29,517 bases of DNA, taken from Nostoc sp. GT001. GTDB taxonomy: Bacteria > Cyanobacteriota > Cyanobacteriia > Cyanobacteriales > Nostocaceae. The stretch covers positions 213,386 to 242,902 of the forward strand of contig NZ_JAUDRJ010000003.1 of the NCBI RefSeq assembly GCF_030382115.1. Reading direction: 5' to 3'. Below the pieces are notes generated by a model. The model worked only from the letters and a program-made list of their open reading frames with translations. It had not been told where the DNA came from and searched no databases. The position numbers were made by a program, and so were the translations under genes. Of the stretch, positions 22,652-29,517 are shown one piece after another (position 1 is the stretch's first letter; each line of letters starts with the position of its first letter).

Positions 22652-24248
22652 TTGGATCAATTACACAATAGAGAAATTATTAAGGTAGCAGTGGCAATGA
22701 TAGAGCCTGAAAACAAATTATTTGCCCTAAAGGATGGTTGGGATTCTCATGAATCAAGAGAACAGCAACGCCTCAAAGCTTTGTCCGATTTAGGTTTGCG
22801 GCAACCAGAAACGATTCCGGTTTTTGAAGAAGCCACACAGACTGCTGCCCACTTTTTGGAAGCACCAATTTCGATATTGGGATTTGTGGATCAAGAACGC
22901 CATTGGTTCAAATCGGCGATAGGCTTATCTAGACTAGGACTAATGAATCATTTAGCACAAAGCCGCCAACTACTACGCCGGGAATCATTTTGCACTCAGG
23001 TAGTAGATAACTTTCAAGTATTTGTAATTAATGATACGCATAAACTTACCGATCCTGTACTTGCTGGCAGCAAGTTAGTGCAAGATTATGGTATTCGTGC
23101 TTACTTAGGAGCGCCATTAATTGATGCTGAGGGACATTGTTTAGGTGCATTAGCGGTGATGGATTTAGTCCCGCGCAATTTTACAACGCGAGATATTGAG
23201 TTTTTACAAATCATTGCTCGTTGGAGCATGAGTGAATTTGAACGTAATAGACTCCTGCAAGGCAAACTCGAATCAAGCGCTGCCAAAAACGTTCCGATGT
23301 TTTCACTGAATGAGGAACGTAACACTGAGATTAAAATTACTGCATCCACAGATAGCGACTCTGTTTCTACTAAGCAACTGAAGCTAGAACTTTTGAGTCA
23401 GCTAACTCAGGAGTTACGCACGCCCTTAACATCTGTACTCGGTATGGCTAGTGTTTTAGGACGTGAGATTTATGGGCGCTTTGACGACTAAGCAGAGAGA
23501 ATATTTAGAAATTATCCAACACAGTGGTCGGTATTTACTTTCCCTAGTAAACGAAATTACCGAACTAGGAGCGATGGATGAAAACTCAACTGTGCTAAAT
23601 TTAGCTCCCGTGGATATTGAAATGCTATGCCAACAAGCTATCAATACCCTAGAAGAAGTAGCTAATCGCCGCGAGCAAGATATTCGCCTGTCTATAGAAC
23701 CGGGACGCAATCGCATTTGGCCTTTAGATAAAGACAAGGTGCGGCAAATGCTTTATCATCTGGTTTTCAGTGTGATTCAACTTTCGGCTACAGGTAGCAT
23801 TGTTCGCATTCATGTTTCTTACAAAGAAGATGCGCTTAACATTACTATTTGGGTTTCCCATCCCTGGTTAGGCGATGGCATAACAGAGGTCGATCCTTAC
23901 TTCCGTCTCAATTCTTTGTCGCTGCTGGAGCTTACAGGTGAGGTCGCAACTTACAATACTCATACAGAAAGACAAGAACAACTAGATACTTTATCAGTAG
24001 CAGTGGAAAATTCCAAAAACTTGAGTGATTCCCACTCAAATTTCTTTGCTACTAGTTCAGGTATAAATTTAGCTAAATCACATGGAAGTCTTTCTCGTGA
24101 AAGCTTAGGTCTATTACTAAGCTGTCAACTGGCAGAATTACATGGTGGACATATTTTGATTCAAGGTTCACCAGAATCAGGATATCGTTATGTGCTTTCT
24201 TTGCCACTGCAACTAGCGACTTCCTCACAAGCAATTAGCGATGTCTAA
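22652..24248 (+). pseudogene. GAF-domain sensor protein with degenerate histidine-kinase end, frameshifted
   Basis: About 531 residues if one extra base is ignored. Residues ~60-200 form a GAF domain (AAHFLEAPISILGFVDQERH, then FKSAIGLSR; AYLGAPLIDAEGHCLGALAV). Then comes the dimerisation helix QLTQELRTPLTSVLGMASVL, where the phospho-accepting His of the usual SHELRTP is Gln. The first frame ends at 23491 after REIYGRFDD; the second, open from 23463, continues with ALTTKQREYLEIIQHSGRYL. Reading GG instead of GGG at 23474-23476 restores REIYGALTTKQREYLE. The ATPase-like end lacks a clear N-box Asn and DxGxG, but keeps LLLSCQLAELHGGHI. So it is probably a non-phosphorylating sensor even when intact. 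Start TTG 22652 after AGGA, or ATG 22697. The frameshift may be real or a sequencing error. Confidence 0.8.
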
Positions 24249-24577
24249 TCGTGGGGATTGCGTAAGGTGGGGCCCCCTCTGGGGATAAGGGGTAATTGGA
24301 GATTGGGAAAGACGTATTTTCTATCTAGATTTGATTAATTCTCTGTGTGCTTCTGCGCTTACCTATGCTTTTAAATTTCAACCCTCAATTCGCCACCATT
24401 TTACATTAAGCTGTACTAAGTATATGAAGAACTATCTTAACTTCCTATTGGCTGATGGCTAGGAATAAAAGCGCCATCACGCGATGGGCAATTTCTGTTA
24501 TTACCTTTTTATAGCTATAGGCATTATGATCGATTCCAAGTTCTGCGTCGGCAGGCTAATCGATCGCAATGTTTTTT
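24249..24577. other. 329-bp intergenic region before ictB
   Basis: It holds a G/C-rich string GTGGGGCCCCCTCTGGGGAT followed by AAGGGG near 24267-24291, of the type scattered through Nostoc genomes, and AT-rich sequence leading to ictB. A 69-residue open frame at 24484 overlaps ictB and shows no family likeness, so it is not called. No promoter is clear. Confidence 0.45.
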
Positions 24578-25995
24578 ATGAATTTAGTCTGGCAACGATT
24601 TACTCTATCAACTTTACCGCTCAAAGAATATCTTGCTACCAGTTATGTACACCGCTCTCTGGTGGGACTGCTAAGTTCTTGGCGGCAAACTAGCGTCTTG
24701 CTTCAATGGGGAGATGCGATCGCAGCAGCTTTACTCAGCTTAATATATGCTCTAGCACCTTTTGCTTCCAGTACGTTGGTGGGTTTGTTGCTGGTGGCTT
24801 GTGTCGGATTTTGGCTGTTGTTGACTTTATCAGATGAAGTAACAACAGCAAATGTCTCGTCAGTCACTCCCATTCACCTGCTAGTACTGCTTTACTGGGG
24901 AGTTGCCGCAATTGCAACAGCATTATCACCAGTCAAAAAGGCAGCACTTAACGACTTGGGAACGTTGACCTTGTATTTGCTACTATTTGCCCTTTGTGCC
25001 AGGGTATTAAGGTCGCCTCGCCTCCGTTCTTGGATTATCATCCTTTATCTGCACGTATCGTTAATTGTTAGTGTATACGGGTTGCGCCAATGGTTTTTTG
25101 GAGCCACAGCATTGGCAACTTGGGTTGATCCAGAATCTCCGATGTCTAAGACTACAAGAGTCTATAGTTATTTAGGCAATCCCAACTTATTGGCTGGATA
25201 CCTCCTACCAGCAGTAATTTTTAGTTTAGTGGCAATTTTTGCATGGCAAAGCTGGCTAAAAAAGCTCTTGCATTAACGATGCTAATTGTCAATAGTTCCT
25301 GCCTGATTCTGACTTTTAGTCGTGGCGGTTGGATTGGACTAGTGGTGGCAGTTTTAGCTGTGATGGCATTGCTAGTTTATTGGAAAAGCGTAGAAATGCC
25401 TCGTTTTTGGCGTACTTGGTCAATACCGATTGTGTTAGGAGGTTTAATCGGCGTATTGGTGCTAGCAGTGATATTTGTAGAGCCAGTGCGGCTGCGAGTC
25501 TTTAGTATTTTTGCCGACCGTAAAGATAGCAGTAATAATTTTCGCCGAAATGTGTGGGATGCTGTATTTGAAATGATTCGCGATCGCCCGATTTTCGGCA
25601 TTGGGCCTGGTCACAACTCTTTTAATAAAGTTTATCCCCTCTACCAACGCCCTCGTTACACTGCTTTGAGCGCCTATTCGATATTGTTTGAAGTGACTGT
25701 AGAAACTGGCTTTGTTGGTTTAGCCTGCTTTCTTTGGCTATTAATTGTCACATTTAATACTGCACTTTTACAAATGCGACGATTGCGACAAATCAGAAGT
25801 GTAGAGGGATTTTGGTTAATTGGAGCGATCGCTATTTTGTTGGGTATGCTAGCTCACGGTACCGTAGATACTGTCTGGTATCGTCCTGAAGTCAATACTC
25901 TCTGGTGGCTGATCGTTGCCTTAATTGCAAGCTACTGGACACCTTTAGCTCAAAACCAGACAAATACAACTAACTCAGAACCAGCAGTAAATTAA
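24578..25995 (+). pseudogene. ictB: IctB-like / O-antigen ligase family membrane protein, frameshifted
   Basis: About 470 residues over two frames. Start ATG 24578 (MNLVWQRFTLSTLPLKEYL) matches the conserved beginning of cyanobacterial IctB; ATG 24569 is an alternative. Roughly ten hydrophobic segments, the YSYLGNPNLLAGYLLPA motif, then LILTFSRGGWIGL and GIGPGHNSFNKVYP, typical of the Wzy_C/O-antigen ligase superfamily to which IctB belongs. IctB was first proposed to help inorganic carbon accumulation; direct transport is doubtful and a glycan-ligase role is possible. The first frame stops at 25276 (WLKKLLH); the second, in the other frame, continues KKALALTMLIVNSSC. One A added to the A6 run at 25258-25263 joins them. 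Mutation, sequencing error or slippage at the A run are all possible. Confidence 0.85.
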
Positions 25996-26005
25996 CATAA
26001 ATAAA

Positions 26006-26038
26006 TTGTCAGTTGTTTTCTTACCGAACAACTGACAA
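26006..26038 (+). terminator. Strong hairpin terminator behind ictB
   Basis: TTGTCAGTTGTT and AACAACTGACAA form a perfect 12-bp stem with a nine-base loop, followed by CTTTTG. It lies ten bases behind the ictB stop and could also serve the convergent minus-strand gene ending at 26073. Confidence 0.75.
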
Positions 26039-26072
26039 CTTTTGAATTTTCCATAAATAAACTTTGAATTGT

Positions 26073-26354
26073 CTAATCTCTGTAGTTAGTGGCACTTGGG
26101 GCATTAGGGTCACGATAAGCTACAGGTTCGCGATCGTTCTTTTTGCCAACCAACCCGCCTAGACCCAATAAACCAAGCAATCCTAGCCAACCCCAATCAA
26201 AATCGTTGCGATCGTCAGTGGTGGTTGTTGGAGCAGTAGTAGTGGCTCCAGTGTCATTAGTTGTTTGAGCTTGTGCAGATAGAGTTAAAGGTAAAATTCC
26301 CATACTCAAGGTGAGAATGCCAGTGCCAACAGCGGTAATGAAATTACTTTTCAT
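26073..26354 (-). CDS. Short secreted WGxxGxxE-type protein
   Basis: 93 residues: signal peptide (FITAVGTGILTLSMGILPLT followed by LSAQA), a Thr/Asp-rich linker (GATTTAPTTTTDDRND), then a hydrophobic glycine-leucine helix DWGWLGLLGLLGLGGLVG directly followed by basic KKNDR and a short polar tail. The WG-x-x-G start of the helix and a basic end resemble the small cyanobacterial WGxxGxxE family and, in outline, C-terminal sorting signals such as MYXO-CTERM. It may be a membrane-tethered or processed surface protein; processing enzyme unknown. AGGAA precedes ATG 26354 at suitable distance. No operon partner; ictB faces it. Confidence 0.75.
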   Translation of the reverse strand: MKSNFITAVGTGILTLSMGILPLTLSAQAQTTNDTGATTTAPTTTTDDRNDFDWGWLGLLGLLGLGGLVGKKNDREPVAYRDPNAPSATNYRD

Positions 26355-26535
26355 AAGTTGTAAAAGTTCCTGATGCTATCCGAAGTCACTCACCACTGTA
26401 TTGGTTCTCAACCTTAACAAAATCAATCTGCGGCTATAAACTAAACATTTTCATAACTCACGCTGTAGACATACAACATAGCTTTTACAGCAATACGTTT
26501 CTCACTCATTGTGGTAGTTTAGCAACACTGAATCC

Positions 26536-27003
26536 TCAATAACTTTTCATTGCCCGTTGAATGTCACGCTGGTCTTGGCGTCGTTTCAGGTCTTCTCGCT
26601 TATCGTGGAGCTTTTTACCTTTGCCAAGGGCTATACTGACTTTTAGCCAGCCTCGTTTGAGATACATTTTCAAAGGGATTAAAGTTAAACCCTGCTGTTC
26701 GACTTTGCCAATTAGCTTACGGAGTTCTTGACGATGCAATAGAAGCTTGCGTGTACGCCTTGGTTCATGATTAAAATATTGTCCACTAGCGTTGTAAGGC
26801 GAGATATGCACATTGATCAACCATGCTTCGCCATTGCGAAGCAAAGCATAGCCATCTTGGAGATTGACTTTCCCCGCACGAATCGACTTCACCTCTGTTC
26901 CTGTCAACTCAATTCCAGCTTCGTAAGTTTCTAGAATTTCATACAAATAACGGGCTTGACGGTTGTCGCAAATGACTTTGTAACCTTCGTTCTTGTCGCT
27001 CAT
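26536..27003 (-). CDS. smpB: SsrA-binding protein SmpB
   Basis: 155 residues, normal length. SmpB binds tmRNA and brings it to stalled ribosomes for trans-translation. Visible features: YKVICDNRQARYLYEILETY at the start, ELTGTEVKSIRAGKVNL with the tmRNA-binding surface, YNASGQYFNHEPRRTRKLLLH, then LKRGWLKVSIALGKGKKLHDKRE and the basic C-terminal tail KRRQDQRDIQRAMKSY that reaches into the mRNA channel. ATG 27003 is supported by the family start. Stands alone; the tmRNA gene itself was not seen in the window. Confidence 0.97.
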   Translation of the reverse strand: MSDKNEGYKVICDNRQARYLYEILETYEAGIELTGTEVKSIRAGKVNLQDGYALLRNGEAWLINVHISPYNASGQYFNHEPRRTRKLLLHRQELRKLIGKVEQQGLTLIPLKMYLKRGWLKVSIALGKGKKLHDKREDLKRRQDQRDIQRAMKSY

Positions 27004-27651
27004 TGATAATTTTGTGTGCTTTAAATGTACCTAAAAAATTATTTGGATTGGTTTGTAAATTATAGGGTGTATCTTAGAACCGCTATAAATGGTGAACTGT
27101 ATATCACTAATTTAGCTTTTCTAAGTTCACAATTAAGGTTTTCTGGCAACTTTAAGTTAGCTGATACCGATTACCTCTAAGATTTCATAGAACAAGTTGC
27201 TTGAGCAACTTGTCTCACCAAGCCTGATTTTGTGCAGTTTCACAGATAGGACTTACACATCAAGTAGAGGTCATACCCTGTGGAAAGCCACTTCTTTACG
27301 AAAAACTTCGCGGTAACTTGCTTCTTTGCATTTAGATGAATTGCCCTCACTCCCTTTTTGCATAAATCCTGACAAATATGACGCTAATGAACATTCACTC
27401 TCCTTAATTGATGAGTTGTGACAAATTACAAAGCTCTTTATACCTCCTAAGCACAGGGAGTCTAAGGTGGTTAAACTTCGTTAACCTTCCTAATGATTTA
27501 AGATTTTCTTTATAAATAAACCCTGAGAGCAGTCATTAGCTGGTAATCCTGTCATAGTATGAAACATAAGAACACTATTATTGTCTGTGTTCAGTAACGG
27601 AGTACATAGAAGCAAATTTCTGAGTAAAAAAATGCTAGGGGTGTATTATCC
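27004..27651. other. 648-bp intergenic region between smpB and the response regulator
   Basis: No gene or tRNA. It contains a perfect stem ACAAGTTGC-TTGA-GCAACTTGT at 27192-27213 and a TAGGACTTACAC string at 27246 like one near 19488. The last 150 bp before the response regulator are AT-rich and must hold its promoter, but no box stands out. Confidence 0.5.
27192..27213. repeat. Perfect 9-bp hairpin with TTGA loop
   Basis: ACAAGTTGC and GCAACTTGT are exact inverted copies around TTGA. It is not followed by a T run on either strand, so it is more likely a dispersed palindrome or regulatory stem than a terminator. Confidence 0.6.
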
Positions 27652-28335
27652 ATGCCCTTGACGATCCTTGTAGTGGATGATGATTTGGGCACTCGTCTGT
27701 CTGTTAGCGACTATCTTGAACTGTCTGGCTACTCAGTGATCACGGCTAATGACGGTCAAGAGGCTTTGTTTATGGTGGATGAGTATCATCCTGATTTGAT
27801 TGTCACGGATATTGTTATGCCACGGATGAATGGCTATGAACTGGTGCGCCGGGTGCGTCAACAACCAGTGTTTCGTTTATTGCCTGTAATTTTATTAACG
27901 GCACGCATTAAAACCCAAGAAAGAATTCTGGGCTACCAGTCAGGGTGCGATTTATATTTGCCCAAGCCTTTTGAACTGGAAGAGTTAGCAGCAGCAATCC
28001 GCAATCTTTTGGAGCGATCGCAAATTATCCAATCAGAGTATCGTTTTTCTCATAAAGATAGTTTGGGCATTTCCGGTTTGACAAAAGCGGGAGATGCCCA
28101 TAATTCTCTGTCCACTCAAATTCAGAAATCTCATCTGCACTCAGCCCTAACTCACAGAGAACAGGAAGTCTTAGAGTTATTGACTCATGGTCTTTCTAAT
28201 GCCGAAATGGGTCATCAGCTACACCTGAGTCCTCGAACTGTGGAAAAGTACGTTAGCAGTTTATTGAGAAAAACCTCAACCAGCAACCGCGCGGAATTAG
28301 TCCGTTATGCGATGAAGCATGGTTTAGTGGAATAA
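27652..28335 (+). CDS. Response regulator with LuxR-type DNA-binding domain
   Basis: 227 residues. Receiver domain 1-120: acidic pocket ILVVDDD, phospho-acceptor Asp53 in VTDIVMPRMNG, Thr in LLTAR, Lys105 in LPKPFE. A polar linker of ~40 residues leads to a LuxR/FixJ helix-turn-helix from ~165 to 227: LTHREQEVLELLTHGLSNAE, then HLSPRTVEKYVSSLL. It resembles the NarL-type regulators of cyanobacteria and of plastid Ycf29; target genes unknown. All receiver catalytic residues are present. No kinase is adjacent, so the partner is elsewhere. Start ATG 27652 follows directly on AT-rich leader; a weak GGGG-type ribosome site lies upstream. Ends against a convergent phosphatase gene with a repeat-rich hairpin between them. 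Confidence 0.93.
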   Translation: MPLTILVVDDDLGTRLSVSDYLELSGYSVITANDGQEALFMVDEYHPDLIVTDIVMPRMNGYELVRRVRQQPVFRLLPVILLTARIKTQERILGYQSGCDLYLPKPFELEELAAAIRNLLERSQIIQSEYRFSHKDSLGISGLTKAGDAHNSLSTQIQKSHLHSALTHREQEVLELLTHGLSNAEMGHQLHLSPRTVEKYVSSLLRKTSTSNRAELVRYAMKHGLVE

Positions 28336-28344
28336 AAGTTAGGC

Positions 28345-28429
28345 GTTAAAAGTGAGGAGTGAGGAATTAAAACTCCAAACTCCAAACTCATAACTCCTCA
28401 CTCATAACTCCTAACTCTTCACTTTTAAC
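28345..28429. terminator. Large imperfect hairpin between convergent genes, made of Nostoc repeats
   Basis: GTTAAAAGTGAGGA at 28345-28358 pairs with TCTTCACTTTTAAC at 28416-28429 (13 of 14), with an inner GTGAGGAGT/ACTCCTCAC pair (28352, 28393). The tract consists of iterated AACTCC/TGAGGAG units. It may act as a two-way terminator and supplies the C-terminal codons of the phosphatase gene. Confidence 0.55.
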
Positions 28430-28888
28430 TTTTGTGAGCAGACCTTCACAAGCATCGATCAGTAAATCAATAACCTGATTAAATCCCTCTTGACCACCGT
28501 AATAGGGATCTGGAACTTCCGTTAGAGTGTGTCGAGAACAAAACTCGCACATCAAACGCACTTTATGCTGATATTGCTTAGTTCGATCGAGAGTGAGGAT
28601 GTTCTCATAATTTTCTTGATCCATCGCCAAAATCAAATCAAAGTCTTGAAAGTCTGATTTTAGAAACTGTCGTGCTTGACCACGCAGTTTAATACCCAAT
28701 TTAGTAGCAGCCGCAGCACTCATACGTCTGTCAGGTGGGCTACCAACGTGATAGCTAGATGTACCAGCAGAGTCACAGAGAATGCGATCGCTCAAGCCAG
28801 CCTCTTCAATGAGATGATTCATGATATTTTCTGCCGATGGCGATCGGCAGATGTTACCTAAGCAGACAAACAGCAACTTGTAAGGCAT
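28388..28888 (-). CDS. Low-molecular-weight protein-tyrosine phosphatase
   Basis: 166 residues from ATG 28888 (MPYKLLFVCLGN); an in-frame ATG ten codons upstream (28918) falls in a repeat (TTTGTCCTTTGTC) and is not favoured. Catalytic P-loop CLGNICRSPSAE with Cys9 and Arg15, and the acid loop VPDPYYGG with the general-acid Asp. In bacteria these phosphatases often counteract BY-kinases in exopolysaccharide control, but the Wzc-like gene here is 12 kb away. The last ~14 residues (KVKSEELGVMSEEL) are encoded by the iterated intergenic repeat and are not conserved in the family, so the native C-terminus was probably shortly after CEGLLT. Converges with the response regulator. Confidence 0.93.
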   Translation of the reverse strand: MPYKLLFVCLGNICRSPSAENIMNHLIEEAGLSDRILCDSAGTSSYHVGSPPDRRMSAAAATKLGIKLRGQARQFLKSDFQDFDLILAMDQENYENILTLDRTKQYQHKVRLMCEFCSRHTLTEVPDPYYGGQEGFNQVIDLLIDACEGLLTKVKSEELGVMSEEL

Positions 28889-28936
28889 AGATATACTTTG
28901 TCCTTTGTCAATAGTCATTTGTCCTTTGTCTAATGA

Positions 28937-29021
28937 CTAATGACCAATGACCCTTATGGGTTCGCCAGTCACTCATGGGGGAAACCCCCAAGACCGCGCT
29001 GGCTCACTAATGACCAATGAC
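28937..29021. repeat. 55-bp repeat element between 15-bp direct repeats
   Basis: CTAATGACCAATGAC at 28937-28951 recurs exactly at 29007-29021. The enclosed 55 bp contain GGTTCGCCAGTCACTC..., GGGGGAAACCCCC (a hairpin) and GACCGCGCTGGCTCA, a string I recognise as common in Nostoc intergenic DNA. The arrangement looks like an insertion into an existing heptad repeat. Its right copy includes the first base of the stop codon of the following gene. Confidence 0.7.
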
Positions 29022-29368
29022 TAAAATCCAGGTAACTCCAACCCACTGGTTAATTCTTCCATGCGTTCCCGCATTGTTGCTGTGGACTTGTTGTAGGCTT
29101 CTTTCATTGCCACTGTTACGAGATCGGAAAGTACTTCTGCACCTTCTGCTAAAGCATCTGGAGAAATTTCTACCCGCTTGGGTTCTTGGTTTCCACTGAC
29201 AATTACCTTCACCAGACCACCGCCAGATTCTCCTTGAATCTCCATTTGCTCCAATTCTTCTTGGAGTCGCTTTGCGCCTTCTTGAACTTGCTGCGCTTTC
29301 TTAAAAGCTTCGGCTAATTCTTTCATTTTTCCTAAGCCAAAGCCGAATCCCTGTCCTTTTCCTGTCAT
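29021..29368 (-). CDS. YbaB/EbfC family nucleoid-associated protein
   Basis: 115 residues. A Gly-rich start ([20 protein letters not shown]) is followed by the coiled-coil helix [20 protein letters not shown], the beta-sheet core [20 protein letters not shown], then [20 protein letters not shown] and a C-terminal helix. Members form dimers that bind DNA and help structure the nucleoid; in many bacteria they lie beside dnaX/recR, here beside the tyrosine phosphatase. The start ATG 29368 fits the family; no ribosome site is clear. The remaining 149 bp to the right edge hold only AT-rich DNA and a GGGAGTAGGGAGTAGGG repeat. Confidence 0.93.
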   Translation of the reverse strand: MTGKGQGFGFGLGKMKELAEAFKKAQQVQEGAKRLQEELEQMEIQGESGGGLVKVIVSGNQEPKRVEISPDALAEGAEVLSDLVTVAMKEAYNKSTATMRERMEELTSGLELPGF

Positions 29369-29517
29369 AATTATTAATACGCGTGTGCGTTGAATAACAA
29401 ATCAAATTCAATTATAGATGCGGTAAGTAATTTGACTCTTTTTTTACCAATAATTAATGCGTTATGGGTTGGGAGTAGGGAGTAGGGTATTGAACATTGG
29501 TTATTAATTCTTTTACC

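Noticed and set aside
24484..24693. Small plus-strand ORF before and into ictB
   Set aside because: It overlaps the conserved ictB start in a different frame and has no recognisable domain.
27004..27651. Possible tmRNA or other RNA gene beside smpB
   Set aside because: No alanine-tRNA-like ends, no tag-peptide frame and only one short hairpin were found.

Overview
The window looks like chromosomal DNA of a heterocyst-forming or related filamentous cyanobacterium (Nostoc/Anabaena type). The evidence is the AT-leaning composition, about twenty copies of the HIP1 octamer GCGATCGC, abundant short dispersed repeats of the kind known from Nostoc, and typical cyanobacterial families: Uma2 nucleases, an IctB-like protein, a cyanoexosortase with its partner, a WGxxGxxE-type protein and a QELRTP sensor protein.

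Layout. 1-3075: the 3' end of a cytochrome P450 gene, a histidine phosphatase, a CsbD-like stress protein and a protein made of five exact 19-residue repeats. 3329-5326: uvrB (excision repair). 5328-11379: an accessory patch right behind uvrB holding a broken Uma2 gene start, a transposase remnant, a small RTX-repeat protein, a truncated PIN-like gene, two intact Uma2 genes, a Uma2 fragment, a helicase-HNH nuclease gene, and a toxin-antitoxin pair whose toxin has no usable start codon. Three extra copies of the uvrB 3' end (6716, 7358 and 9992) separate these cargo pieces, so the uvrB tail has been a repeated target of insertion or duplication. 11550-14539: a membrane protein, a TPR protein and two tandem rhomboid proteases.

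14678-21980 (all minus strand): an exopolysaccharide/exosortase block, with a Wzc-like co-polymerase/kinase, a Wza-like export protein with an internal duplication, a cyanoexosortase-associated protein, the cyanoexosortase and a DegT-type sugar aminotransferase. Together these suggest synthesis and export of an extracellular polysaccharide plus sorting of surface proteins; no PEP-CTERM substrate lies in the window. 22652-25995: a GAF sensor protein with a histidine-kinase-like end, then ictB. Each is interrupted by a one-base frameshift in a homopolymer run. 26073-29368: a short secreted WGxxGxxE-type protein, smpB, a LuxR-type response regulator, a low-molecular-weight tyrosine phosphatase and a YbaB/EbfC protein.

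The strongest leads are the four uvrB-tail copies bounding cargo, the solitary helicase-HNH gene whose stop codon lies in uvrB-derived sequence, small repeats inserted at HIP1-type sites in Uma2 genes, the start-less VapC toxin, and the 19-residue repeat protein. All functional statements come from reading motifs by eye; no database search was run.
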